This document shows, in pieces, positions 44,851-55,644 of a DNA stretch of 64,000 bases. The stretch comes from Manis javanica (lineage: Eukaryota; Chordata; Mammalia; Pholidota; Manidae). The translations under genes and the position numbers were made by a program. The notes beneath the pieces were generated by a model. That model worked only from the letters and a program-made list of their open reading frames with translations, was not told the origin of the DNA and ran no database searches. Every line of letters starts with the position of its first letter. Within the stretch, counting starts at the first letter, position 1. The stretch is taken from contig NC_133172.1 of NCBI RefSeq assembly GCF_040802235.1, positions 32,321,738 through 32,385,737 on the forward strand, read 5' to 3'.

Positions 44851-45289
44851 ATAGGGGGAAGAAATCAGGGAGGACGGGTTTTGGCTGTCGGGGGGTAGGT
44901 CGGGCATGCACAGTCTGAGGAGCCTGTTGAGCAGTTTGGTGTATGTGTCTCGTGGACAGTGGAGCTGCATCCTTCTTTTAAATGGAACAGCCTCTTTGAA
45001 AAGCTTCATTTCTTTTCGGTATAAAACAATTGCATGTTCTCAGTTAAAAAAGAGAAGTGGAACAGTAGCCCAAATCCAAAGAGTCCCAGAAGCTGGGCAG
45101 CTGAGGGGGCAGCTCCTCAAGCTCCCACCCCTGCTCCCACTGTTACTGACATGTAGCGGGTCCTTCCGGAAATGTTCTGGAGGACATGCCCCTTGTGTTT
45201 TTGAACACCCTGGGGTCGGCCTCTAGGCCATTCCTCAGTGGCTCTTACCTGACAGCACGGCCCAGCCGGAAGCCCTTGTTCCTGAATGG
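44851..45289. other. Unique intronic stretch
   Basis: No gene. There is a weak L1-like segment near 45000-45090. Confidence 0.4.
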
Positions 45290-45430
45290 CACTTTACTCT
45301 TCTGTTCTTCCACGTCCACTTTCTTATGTGACCCTCAAGGCACTCCTGTATCACAGGCCCATTTTACAAATGTGGACACTGAGACCTACAGGCACAGATC
45401 TGGTGATGCATAAGCAGCTAAGATCTCGAA
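45290..45430 (-). repeat. MIR SINE fragment
   Basis: 'cattttacaaatgtggacac' followed by 'tgagacctacaggcacagat'. Confidence 0.65.
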
Positions 45431-45751
45431 TGAACTGAGTCCTCTGGGAGGCCTGAGGTGTGACCCTAGATTCTGCCCAAATTTGACAAGGTGGGGCCAT
45501 TGGGAGTCAGAGGTCACACTGGTGCAGGGGAGGGATGAGACTTCACCCTGCAGTCAGGGGAGAGGGTCTTGTAGCAGGGGAAAGAGCACAGGCAGGTGTT
45601 TGGAGGCCCTGAGGCAGGTGGTGCAGCCTGTGAGAGGTCCTGGAAGTTAAATTGGGGGACAGAGAGAAGGGGATGAGGAAAGAGGAAGGGAGGCCTGGTG
45701 TGGCCTGGCAGGAAGATGACTTCTGCAAGAGCTCAAGGGCTAACTGGAATG

Positions 45752-45753
<2 letters not shown>

Positions 45754-45799
<46 letters not shown>

Positions 45800-45824
45800 G
45801 TGTGTGTGTGTGTGTGTGTGTGTG

Positions 45825-45861
<37 letters not shown>

Positions 45862-45863
45862 GT
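45754..45863. repeat. (TG)n microsatellite with regular ccg interruptions
   Basis: About 106 bp of tg dinucleotides are punctuated by 'tccg' at 45797-45800, 45825-45828 and 45859-45862. Repeated Cys-Val frames here are artefacts. Confidence 0.95.
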
Positions 45864-46293
45864 TCTCTTCTGTCATGAAAATAAGGACTCCTTGGATGTA
45901 CGAAATGAGAGGATATTATTCCATCTGTTTAAGTTCAAACCCCTCCCTCCCAAAGCTGAGAGAAATACCACTCTTTCCTGAGTCCTCAGGCTCCAGGGGT
46001 TCCTGACTGGGCCAGCCTCTGCCCCTGGCAGGGCTGCACATCGTTTTTCCACAGTGAGGTGGCCTGTGGTCTGTGGAGCACTGTTCTCTGGTCAACAGAT
46101 GACAGTGCTGGTGTCATAAGCGTCCTGGCTCACAGCCACCCTGCTCGGAAGAGCACACCCTCTGGGCCCTGGCAGCAGACCCAGAGCCTGTCCCAGGGCC
46201 AGAAGCTGCTGGCAGAGGTTGCCACAGCTGCTCAATGATCAGAGGCTCACCACAGCTCCTTTGGCCTCTCCTGTTATCAGCACTTGGCTGTGT
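45864..46293. other. Unique intronic stretch
   Basis: Nothing recognised. Confidence 0.45.
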
Positions 46294-46496
46294 GGTGTGG
46301 CGGGGTCAGCGGTGTGGCAGATCTGTGGTGTGATGGGGTCAGTGGTGTGGCAGGGTTAGTGGTGTGATGGGGTCGGTGGTGTGGTGGGATTAGTGGTGTG
46401 ATGGGGTTGGTGGTGTGGCAGGGTTAGTGGTGTGATGGGGTTGGTGGTGTGGTGGGGTTAGTGGTGTGATGGGGTCTGTGGTGTGGTGGGGTCAGC
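46294..46496. repeat. 17-bp minisatellite, 12 units
   Basis: Units follow ggtgtg(at/gc/gt)(g/a)gggt(c/t)(a/g)gt and are 17 bp each, with one of 16 bp at 46311-46326. From unit 3 onward, 'gat' units alternate with 'gca/ggt' units, giving a 34-bp higher-order period. The + strand is G/T-rich. A His/Thr/Pro frame on the minus strand is a by-product. Confidence 0.92.
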
Positions 46497-46617
46497 AGTG
46501 GGGCTGCAGTCACATAGCTGATGGGTGGCCAGGCAAGAAGGCAGAGATTCCGAGAAGTGCAGAGTGTGGTTGCCTGTGGCAGCTGCTGGTGGGGTGGCTG
46601 AGGCACTGTGGGGCCTG

Positions 46618-46626
46618 GCTTTGATC
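46618..46626 (+). promoter_or_regulatory. Candidate TCF/LEF site in intron 3
   Basis: gctttgatc fits SCTTTGATS. It is a single motif and could be chance. Confidence 0.25.
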
Positions 46627-46739
46627 AGCAGGAAGATGTCCCTGGATTCAGTGGGGGTAGAGGAGAGGATGGGAGGGCAGGGAATGAGTTGTGGGCCCAG
46701 AAAGTAGTGATAGCTGTGTGTCTGATATGCTGACTGCCT

Positions 46740-46975
46740 GGTGGTGTTGAGGTCACACAGTATAGAGTGGAGGAATCAGGGCTCAAAATCAGACCCTCAA
46801 GTGGGTCATTTAGCTTCTCTAAGCCTCAGTTCCCTTGTGGCTAAAGTGGGGTGACAGTGGCACTGGCTCAAAGGGTTGCTCAGAGTGTTTAGCAATGCAC
46901 CTAACATGCTGAGCAGAGCATTTGGCACATGGCGGGCACTTAAGAAAGAAATGCTGGTTATTATTATCATTGAGT
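46740..46975 (+). repeat. MIR SINE, near full length
   Basis: 'cttctctaagcctcagttcc', 'gctcaaagggttgctcagag' and 'gcacatggcgggcacttaag', then an att-rich tail. Confidence 0.8.
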
Positions 46976-48130
46976 CCTTTATATTTGTGACCTCAGTTAT
47001 GCCCACACCCTGACAAGGCCATTAGATCTTGGTTTCCACTGTAGAAACTCCTTTGAATACTATCTAGTAGGAAAATTCCGGTCACACCAGCAGAGAACTC
47101 TTAAAGCTCCAGGCCCTGCCCAGCCTTGCACAGTCTGCCTTGCCTTGGGTCATTCTCCTCAGAGCTCTGAAATCCCAAAGGTTGGAGATTAGGGCAGATT
47201 CTGGGTAATGCCAAACTTTGATGTGTTCTGTTGGCGTCAGTCATTTTTCTCCATGACCGGAAATCACCCTCCAAAAACATGAGCCCTAGAGAGGGCCTGT
47301 GGTCAGGTGAGAGGAGTGTCCGTTGGGCCAGTTTTTTATCCATCCTCACCAGGTGTTCACCTTACCTGCTGTCTTTCCCCCTCACCCCTCAACCCTTTCC
47401 ACCTGTCAGAACCAACCAGCTTGCTCAGGGTGGGGGCGGGGGCAGAGAACTTCAACTGTGGACTCTTTGAACCTTGTAGTTTAAAGCATGATCCATATTC
47501 TACCAGGGGAATGGGACTTGAGCTAAGTGGTGAATGTCTTGTATTTTAATTGTTCTGTATTTGATATGAATTATAATTTTGAAAACCCTAGCTATAACTG
47601 AAGCATTGAACCTACGATTCCAGTGATCCTATTGGCAAGACTAGTTTTAAAGAGAGAGAGAGTGCAAAGAGAACACCAATTTAAAGAAAAGTGCCCTGTA
47701 CTCATGATAGCCCAGGTGGGCCCAGTTCTGGGGGCAGTTCGCATGGCAGTGTGTAGATGCTGGCAGCTTGCTGGTTTGACGGCCCAGGAAGGAGATTTCC
47801 TGGCCCTATTGCTGCCTGTGGCTGGCCGTGGCTCCAGGTCCAGGCTAACCAATCTTTGGGGCTTATTTGAACCCTGTAGGGTCTGGTGCTTAGGCTCCAA
47901 GGATGGGAACACTGTAGCTCCAGAGTCGGGCCCCAGGAAGTCTTTCATGCTAAGCTCTGTATTCCACTCCCTGCCCACCACCCATCTTCCTGGTAAGCAA
48001 TCCCTCAAATCCAGAAAGCAAGCTCAGGCTGGAGTCCCTGAGATGTTAGGAGCACAGGGATTATCACATCGCAAGCAGATAAAAACAGAGAAATCCAGGA
48101 ATTTTAATTAAAGCCACACATCCTTGGAGG
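46976..48130. other. Intronic stretch, no gene
   Basis: There is an (ag)n scrap at 47655-47664. A unique AT-rich patch with 'ggaattttaattaaagccac' lies at about 48097-48116. Confidence 0.45.
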
Positions 48131-49479
48131 CTTAGCGGCCCGGTCCTCATAGGTCACACACAGGCAAGCTCTGCAAACCACAGCCCTTGGAGCCTCTTTT
48201 TCCTTCTGTACTCTGCTCACTGGACTCTCAGAGTGGAGCTGGGATATGGGTCACTTGTGGAGGTGCCACTGCATAGCAGGTGGCAGCAGTTTTCTCTCAC
48301 TGTTCCAAACTTCGCTGGGAATCTGGCTTGGTTTTAGGAAACTTGGTTTTAGGCTTGGTCCTGGGGCTGTGGGAGTTAAAGCTTCCAGTTCCAAGTATTG
48401 GAAGCTCAACCTGAATTGTTGCAAGAAATGCAGGCAATTTAGTGGTTTCTATAACTGTTCCAGCCCCAGGAAAGCCAGGTAAGGGTGGACCTGGTCCCGA
48501 GGTTCATGCAACAGGTGTTTCATGAGTGCCAGCTAAGTATCAGGCTGTGCTAGAGCAAAACAGACCCAGATCTCTGTGCTTGGGGAGCCTATTTCTAGAG
48601 GTAACTGGCTGAGACAAGGCTGAGGCTTTGAACGAGCATCCTCTCCCAGATCCTGGCCTCTGTGTTGGAGCCTGTGTGAGCTTCCTCCTGGTACAAGCTG
48701 TCTCTGGCAACTGGAGGTGAGATCAGATGCAGTGTGGGCACCTGCCAGCTCCTGTGAGAAGGGTCCTGGGGGCAGATCCAGTTGGCTTAGCTGAGCCTGG
48801 GGGCAGGTGCCGGGCAGGCGGAATCTGTAGCCCCCACTAGGCAGCCTGTGGCCATGGGAGGCTGCAGTGTCCTCAGGGGAGGGGTTAGGGGCTCTGCCCC
48901 ACATTTCGCTCATCTGAGGAGAAGTGCCTTTTCTCTTTGGAAGCAGCCCCTTGAGGCCTGGGTTCTGCTGTCATCCAGAGAAGTGAGTCTGTTTCCCTCC
49001 CATCCCAGGGAGGAGGGAATCCCCAGGCCCTTCATGGCCTGGTACTGGAGCCAGGGCTCTCAGAAACCCTCCCTGACCACAGTGCCCTCTTTTCCTTCTC
49101 CCCCTCCCCCTTGCCAGTGATTACCTTGCAGGCCAGCTTGCGTGTGGCGTAGATTGGGGTGGGGTGGGTAGTTCCCCCCTTGGCCTGCAGTCCTTATGGG
49201 TAGAGTATGCTTTGGAGGCCAGGGAAATGTCTTGGGGGCAGCAGTCACAGAGGTCCACATGTCAAGTGCATGCAGGAGATGGGGAAAGGGAGGCCCACAA
49301 AGTGGATGGCCCCAGTTTTCTCTCCCTTTGGATTCCTGGTTGTAGCCCTACAGAAGGGGCTGGGTAGGGGGCTGGGGCCCCTGAAGGTCTGCTCTCAAGG
49401 GGACCATGATCCTCATCCGGGCCCATCACCCCATTCTAGAGACGAGGAGTCCAGGGCTTAGGGGATTTTGACCCAGCTC
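48131..49479. other. Intronic stretch, no gene
   Basis: No gene or confident repeat. Minus-strand frame 48533-48913 has no recognisable homology. Confidence 0.5.
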
Positions 49480-49575
49480 TGCCACTGTCCTTAAGTGACC
49501 TTGGACCAGCAGTCATCTAATCCCCTGGCTAAGCCTCAGGTCCCTCTTTTGTAAAGTGGGTTATTGTATGGAGTT
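49480..49575 (+). repeat. MIR SINE fragment
   Basis: 'tgccactgtccttaagtgac' and 'tcccttttgtaaagtggg'-type text. Confidence 0.7.
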
Positions 49576-49995
49576 TTGTTAAATTAGGTTTCAATATCCC
49601 AAGTGATACAAGAATTTACTCATCTTAAAAACCAGAACAATTCTGATAAAGTTCAAATTTCTTATCTCCCATTCTTCCTCCATCTCTCTTCTCCTTCCCC
49701 TCCCTTGGGATAACTATAGGTATTGTGAACATGTGGGTGATCTCATGGAGCCTGTGTGTGTTTGGTGTTTTCCTAGATGTGCAAGTAGCATCTTACTCTG
49801 TGTGTCTTCCATGTGGTGTGGTGCTCTGTGCGTCAGTATTTACAGATCTGCCCGGTTCTTTTGAGCTGCTGCACAGTATTCCACTGCGTAGATCCAGCAG
49901 TTTCCTTTGATGAGCATTCAGCAGGCAGTATCCCTGGTGCACATGTGTGAGTGTTGTCCCAGGGTGGACACTGCCACATTAAATCACTGGGCTTT
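49576..49995 (-). repeat. L1M 3' end remnant
   Basis: 'gcacagtattccactgcgta', 'cagtttcctttgatgagcat' and 'aagtagcatcttactctg' follow antisense L1 3' order. Confidence 0.55.
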
Positions 49996-50059
49996 AGGAT
50001 AAAATGTGAGAATGTTTTGTATATGACAGAAGTAGAGTAGACCAGAAGGAGGAGAAAAG

Positions 50060-50175
50060 TACTGGCACTAGACACCATCCTAGGCATTTTGTCCATGTTT
50101 TCTCACTGACTCCTCTTTAACATCTAAACCCCATTTTACAGAAGAGCAAAATGAGGGCCACCGGGGGGTGTTAAG
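50060..50175 (-). repeat. MIR SINE fragment
   Basis: 'acaccatcctaggcattttg' and 'cattttacagaagagcaaaa'. Confidence 0.7.
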
Positions 50176-51104
50176 TAAGACATCTGTTGTTACTCAGCTG
50201 CTGAGGGTGGGTAGGGGTTGCCCTGACTGCCAGGGCCAGCCAGGTTCTGGGAATGCAGCATCCCGCCCTGTAAGCCAGCGTTCGCCTGCTTGCCTGATGC
50301 AGTTGCTCCCCAGGAACGCCCAGTGGGCTGCATCTGTACAGTGTGCCTTGAAGAGAGACATTGCCAGGAATTTCCTGGGGCAGTTACAGGGCGAATTGCT
50401 CAGATCTACAGGTTACAGGGTGGCTGGTCCTGCTTCCCAGCCTTTACTTCCCCAGGCAGGTCCCAGCCCTGTGCTTTCTTAGAATCTATAAGTTGTGCTG
50501 TGTTCTGTGGGCACCAGGAGTTTCCTTTGAAATCCCATGGCACCAACATCTGTTAGCTCTTAGAGAACAGAAAGATTGACAAAGAACTGCTGGGGCAGGC
50601 GGTGGGGAACGTATTAAGCTCAGGAGTATGAAGTCTCAAAGACAAAGAGGAAAAACCGAAGCCGAACTCTAGCCTGCTCCCCAAGGCCCTGCTTTGATGT
50701 GGTTTCCTGTCCCCGGAGGCCTTATAAGGCATTGTGCCTGCAATTCTGGTCTCTGGGCTGGTGCTGGCTGCACACTCAGCACCTGGACGAGCTGGCCTCT
50801 CCTTCTGGGGCCCAGTTTGGGGCAGAGAAAGGGCAGTGCTGGGACTCAGGAGTAAGGCGGGTCTGGGTCCTGTGGCCTGAGAGGCCACCAAGCCTGGCCA
50901 CTGGGGAGAGGACAGCTTGGCACCAGGCTGGGTGGGTTAGGAGGTCTGTTGATCCAGGAAGGTCTCTGATCAGAACTAGGAGCGGAGGCTGAGGCCGACT
51001 ATGCTGCAAGCTAGAGGAGAGTGGCCTGGGACTGGGGCTGAGCAGACAGAGGGAGCAATGAAGGGAAGTCACTGCATACCGGGCCCCACACTTGGCTTCT
51101 TACA
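50176..51104. other. Intronic stretch, no gene
   Basis: Nothing recognised apart from a gctttgatg TCF-type word at 50691-50699. Confidence 0.45.
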
Positions 51105-51310
51105 GAGCGGTGGTGAAGGGTGTGGGCTCGGGAGCCAGGTGGCCTGCCTTCAGTCCTGGCTCTGACACTTACTAGCTGTAAGACCTCCGGCAAATCACTT
51201 AATCTATGTGTGCTTCAGTTTTCTCATCTGTAAATGGGAATAATGATGATACTACCTCAGAGGAGGACTACCGTGAAGATGAAATGCAGTGTGCCAGCTA
51301 GGCTAAGAGC
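51105..51310 (+). repeat. MIR SINE, full length
   Basis: 'gtgtgggctcgggagccagg', 'tgacacttactagctgtaag', 'gttttctcatctgtaaatgg' and 'gaagatgaaatgcag'. Confidence 0.92.
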
Positions 51311-51409
51311 ATGTCTCTCAGGGTCTCTGAGGGCATCTTGGGTCTGGTGAGCCTTTCAGTTTCTTCCAGCAATATTCTAGTACCACCGGACAACAGGAGA
51401 AAAAATAAT

Positions 51410-51620
51410 AAACAATAACTACTGATGTATTAAGCCTCAGTCCTGGTATCAGGTAAATGCTAAGCACTCTACATGCAGTGGCTTACTCAGTTCTCACACC
51501 CGCCCTGAGACACCATGAGTGCTGTGTCTGTGTACAAATGGGAATACTGATGCACACTGGAGCTAAAGTTGGGATTGAACCAAGGTCTGACCTACTCCAG
51601 TTCCCTGCCCTCCTTTACCC
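51410..51620 (-). repeat. MIR SINE
   Basis: 'aggtaaatgctaagcactct', 'gtacaaatgggaatactgat' and 'gggattgaaccaaggtctga'. Confidence 0.8.
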
Positions 51621-51944
51621 TCTGCACTACCCAGTGGGGTTTGTGGCTGTCAAGCTCCGAGTGCCTTTCTGCAGGATGGTCCTGTGGGCCTGGCCCCAAA
51701 CCTGGCATGCAAAGCTCCTGGCCACGGCTTGGCCAAATCCCAAAACTAGTGGGGAAGAGCTGTGGGGCCTCTGAGTTCCACATGACAGAGAGGAGTACTT
51801 GGCCACTGACTGGAGCTGCTGGCTGGGCTGTTTTCCTTGCACTTCTTCAAGAATGATCTGTGGTCCCTGGCAAGTGATAGGACTCTTGGCCACGTGTGTC
51901 CCCATGTCCACTGTACAAGCTCAGGCTGGGCATCCAAAGGAGCA
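51621..51944. other. Unique intronic stretch
   Basis: Nothing recognised. Confidence 0.45.
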
Positions 51945-52110
51945 GGCTCAAATGTCGGCTCTGCCAATGACCCGGAGCAGGTCGCCTGGCCTCTTGGGGC
52001 CTCCTCCCCATTTAAACACAGGGCCCTTGGGAACCTCATTCCTGGAGGTTCTTGTGAGGATTCCATTGTTCAGTGCCTCATATACCATGAGCACTTGTAA
52101 ATGTTTATTT
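51945..52110 (+). repeat. MIR SINE
   Basis: 'ctctgccaatgacccggagc', 'cctcttggggcctcctcccc' and 'cttgtgaggattccattgtt'. Confidence 0.75.
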
Positions 52111-52214
52111 TCCTGTCTCATATGTTCCTTGAGGGTTAGGGGCACTTTTTTTGTAGAAAATAATAACAATTATACCTCTTACTTTATAGTTTGCAAATCA
52201 TTTTTATGAGCATT

Positions 52215-52470
52215 TATTCCTTGAGAGATGGGAAGAGCAGGGTTGTTGTGATGATTAAGGGAGATAATACATAAATAAAATGCCTAGCATGGTATGTGGC
52301 ACATAGGAAATGCAAATGCACAGTAAGTGTCAGCTGTCTTGTCATTGTGGTTTATCACTGTGCCCATCTTATAGAAAAGTAAACTGAGGTTCCAAGAAGA
52401 CAGTGGCTTCCCCCAAGCCCAAGGGTGAGGGAGGTGATGGAGCCAGGAAGTGATCCTGTATTGCCTTGGC
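52215..52470. repeat. MIR 3' half (+) followed by reverse MIR fragment
   Basis: 'gttgtgatgattaagggaga' and 'tagcatggtatgtggcacat' are sense. 'atagaaaagtaaactgaggt' at about 52371-52390 is antisense. Confidence 0.7.
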
Positions 52471-53079
52471 CAGTGATTGTTCTCTACAGGCTCTGGGCTG
52501 TGTGGCCCAGTAGGTGAAATATTTCTTAGCCATAGCTGAGCATTTGCATTACATAGTATTAGAATTAACAGACCATGGTGTGGAGGAGTTTTTGAAATGT
52601 TAAACAGAGCAGGGTATGGTTTAATGGGAAGAGGCTGACCTCAGCACTTGCCAGAATTTGCCAGAATTCTGCTTTAATATGCAGAGACATGTCTTTTATA
52701 CGTCAGGGAGCTTGGTCCTCTCAGTAGGCAGTTCTCAGAGAGCACTGAAGCTGCCATCAGAGTGGTGACTGTGGGTGCGTTACACACACCACAAGGCATC
52801 ATTATAGGAGTTCCAGGCGACTGCTCCGTTGGTGGTGATGTTTGGAGTTTTTAAACTCTAACCAAGTGTGCCAGTAAAAAGATGCCAGTGCTCATAAGTA
52901 CCCATCCTGTCAGCTTTGCTGGGGCAGTCAGGGTAGTGGGCTGAGGTCAGCACCAAGCTCCTGCTCTCCAGAAGACCTCAGCATGAAAAGGCTGTTGGTT
53001 CTCTTGAAAACAGCCATCTGCCCTGTGAGGAAGTGCTGCCTGCCAGCCTGTTGGGGGAGGAGGCATCTGTCTTCCTCCA
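52471..53079. other. Unique intronic stretch
   Basis: Nothing recognised. Confidence 0.45.
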
Positions 53080-53360
53080 GCATTAAAGATGGGCTTTAAT
53101 TGGCTGCTGGGGCATCCCAGTCATCTAATGATGCCACCTGAGTGCATCCCTTTCCTGTCACCATCTCCCAGCTCCCCTGTCAACTCCAGCGCTGTTAACA
53201 CAAACAGCCAGTTTACAAGCCCAGGAAATGTTTGGTGATTATAATAATTGGCGGTGGAGGAGAGAGAAGCCGTCATGACTCCAGGAATAGAGTAGTCTGG
53301 TTTTGAAGTCAATGGGACACCAGGAGTCTGAATGACCACATTTGAACAACCTTTAAGAAA
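53080..53360. other. Unique block with homeodomain words, possible conserved element
   Basis: 'gggctttaattggctgctgg' and 'tgattataataattggcggt' lie within about 160 bp, with no repeat recognised. It is 1.5 kb upstream of exon 4. Confidence 0.35.
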
Positions 53361-54849
53361 GAGTGTGTCATGCCCCAGAATGATTTGAAAGAAAAAAGAG
53401 AACAGAGAAGACCAACCCTAATCCATAAAATGTTCACTGTTTATCTTTAAAAACATAACAAAACAAGTTGTGTCCAGTTGATAAGATCAGCTTTACAAAG
53501 CATTGTTTTTCTTTTGCTCATCAAGAGGAGCCCTGGTTTTTCTTTTAAGTATCTGAGGTGCAGGATTTTTTTTTTCTTCTAATTTCTCAAGGAGAGGATG
53601 CATTTTCTTTTTCTTTTCATTTTTTCCCAAAAAGAGAAGTTGGTGACAGCTGCTGCGTTTGGGCTTTTTTATTGCTTGTCATTTTGTGACTCAAAAAACA
53701 TTGCTATAGTGTCACTGTAGGCATCAAGAGAGATAAGGCGGTGTAATCTCCCAAGCTCATCTCTCCCCCAAAAGAGAAGTTTTTCCCAAAGTGGGTTCTT
53801 TGGAGCACTAATCCCGTGTGACACTTTTGAAAAACAAAACTCCACAGTTGACAGAGATTTGAGAAATGCAGCAAAAGCTGCTATTGGGATAAGTGTCCAT
53901 TACCATAGTAAGTCCCGTAGTAAGAGATCGCGTTTAACTTTGTTTAAAACAATCATTTTTGATCACAGAACTCTTCTTGGCAGAATACCAACAAATACAG
54001 AAGATAGTTTGATAAGAGCTGGTCTAGCCTCTTCCATATCTAGAGTCATCATCCTAGGGCGGGGTCAGATAGATGGTATCTGTGTTGACATCCCAGGCAT
54101 TTCCCAGCCTCTAAACCAACCAAACTCCCCTTGGCAACCAGAGGGCACCTGAGTGGCATCCTCGCTAGGCTGGTTGGGAGCAGCTCTGCCATATGGGACA
54201 AGCTACTGAACAACTTTAACTCACATGTAGAGACCAGCATGGCATGGGCAAGGATAAGGCTGGTTTCTGGGAGATGTAGGAGGCATGTCTGAAGATCAGT
54301 TGGAGCCAGAGCATGCAGGCTTCTGAACGTTGGGCTGAAGAATCTGGGTTTATGTTAAGGGCAGTAGGGACCCCCTGGTGTACACCAGGCCCTCTTCATA
54401 AGCCCACAGAGACAGCCTGCCTATTTTGGAGAAAGGATCCAAATGGAGATCCCTTTCCAGGGCCTGCAGGGAAGGTTAGTTGGTCCTAAGTCCATGAAGT
54501 TGGCCCAAAGGGAGAAATGAGGGATATTTTCTGATCTCATCTGTCTTTTTCCAGGGTGGATGGTGGAAGTTTTCTGAGGGAGAAGTATAGTCCTGTGTAG
54601 TGTTTCATGGTGGGCAATAGCCTAAGAAAAAGTTACTTCCAGAAAAGCACTGAGATAATTAACTTTCCAAGTATGACAAGGTCCATCTCAGTTGAACTGA
54701 ATTCCCATCAGATGAATCAGAACAGGGATTTTCCCTGCTTCCATGTGACCAGCCAGGTACATGTTCATGATGCCACTTTTACCACCCTGATCCGGGGTTC
54801 CTGCCTGTCCCCGGTACTTCCTCAATGTTTTCGCTTTGTGTTCCTCTAG
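53361..54849. other. Distal end of intron 3, no gene
   Basis: T-rich runs occur at 53540-53650 and a MER5-like scrap near 53780-53850 ('ttcccaaagtgggttctttg'). The last 20 bases are the T-rich acceptor tract of exon 4. Confidence 0.5.
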
Positions 54850-54916
54850 GAGCTCGTGGGTGAAGTTTTCAGAGAGACGCTTAGTGAGGAGGAAGAGGAA
54901 GACTTTCGGCTAGAAG
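54850..54916 (+). CDS. NKD1: NKD1 coding exon 4 (residues 65-86)
   Basis: Starting in phase 0, it encodes ELVGEVFRETLSEEEEEDF and then RLE, leaving the first base of codon 87 before donor gtactg at 54917. The acceptor (gtgttcctctag) has a good pyrimidine tract. The residues match NKD1 directly after exon 3. The run of acidic residues is characteristic of this segment, which precedes the EF-hand-containing exon. At 67 nt, skipping it would shift the frame. Compared with my recollection of human NKD1, conservative changes (such as Glu for Asp and Phe for Leu) are present. It is isolated by 52.8 kb upstream and at least 9 kb downstream of intron. Confidence 0.95.
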
Positions 54917-55047
54917 GTACTGTGATCCATTGCTCTTTCCAGGAGGCAATGAGGTGGGGATGGGGCCATCTGGTCTACCACATGCCCAGTGTACTGTCCA
55001 GAAAATCTGCAGGCCAGGTGGAAGAGAGGACTCTGCCTCTTGGTGGG

Positions 55048-55241
55048 GTGCTAACCTAACTGGGCAAGTCACCCCGTCGCCTTTCTCAGCCTTAGTTTCC
55101 ACACTTGTAGAATGGTAACGAGGGCATTCTCACTGCTGGACTCCCTGAGTTAGTGCAAGGAACAGATGTCATCTGCAAGCTAAGTGGGGTAATGTTTTCA
55201 TTTTATACTCAGAATTCGAGAAGAAAATTGCTGAACTGGGG
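55048..55241 (+). repeat. Local duplication B, copy 1 (194 bp, MIR-containing)
   Basis: Aligns without gaps to 55645-55838, with 16 mismatches in 194 (about 92% identity). The left half is a MIR core ('ccttagtttccacacttgta'). The right half is unique. It lies 131 bp downstream of exon 4 and ends in a G-quadruplex run. Confidence 0.92.
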
Positions 55242-55259
55242 GGTGGGGAGGGGTGGGGG
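55238..55259 (+). other. G-quadruplex motif at duplication boundary
   Basis: G-runs of 6, 4, 4 and 5 are separated by single t, a, t. It is present only beside copy 1 of duplication B. Confidence 0.7.
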
Positions 55260-55289
55260 TGAGGAGCAGCAGAGAAGTGTAGTGCTTCA

Positions 55290-55470
55290 GAGGCCCAAGC
55301 CCAGACTGGAGCCTGACCACCTAGGTCCACGTCCTGGCCCTGCTCTGTATTTGCTGTGGAACCTTGAGAAGATTGTTTTACCTCAACTTCCCCATTGGGG
55401 GGGTGATCATGGTAGCCACTCGCAGGCCCCTGAATCTGAGTTAGACATGTAGTAAGCATTACATCAAGTA
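55290..55470 (+). repeat. MIR SINE
   Basis: 'gcccagactggagcctgacc', 'gtatttgctgtggaaccttg' and 'gacatgtagtaagcattaca'. It lies between the two duplication copies. Confidence 0.75.
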
Positions 55471-55644
55471 TCTATTATGGTTCCCACTTCTCCACTCATG
55501 TCACTCACCTGCAGCATGAATGTGTACACACACGCCCCTGCCAGCCCCTCGCCTCTCTCCTCTGCAGCTCTCTCTCTTTCTGCAAGGGGAAGCACTCTGA
55601 TGGAGAATTAGGACACTTGGGTGGAGGACTGGCTGGCCCCTCAT

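Larger units (their letters stand above)
2039..54849 (+). other. NKD1 intron 3 (52,811 nt)
   Basis: It runs from donor gtacga at 2039 to an acceptor with a T-rich tract ending in cctctag at 54849. It separates the compact exon 1-3 cluster from exon 4. No internal exon compatible with NKD1 was recognised. The content is described in the entries below: old interspersed repeats, microsatellites, duplicated blocks and unique AT-rich stretches. Confidence 0.9.

Noticed and set aside
44332-45009. 225-codon minus-strand frame
   Set aside because: Mostly antisense to the plus strand over an L2 copy. No recognised protein family.
45652-46006. Cys-Val or Val-Cys repeat protein
   Set aside because: Translation of a (TG)n microsatellite.
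46294-46496. Regular repeats resembling a CRISPR array
   Set aside because: Units are directly tandem with no spacers. This is a eukaryotic minisatellite.
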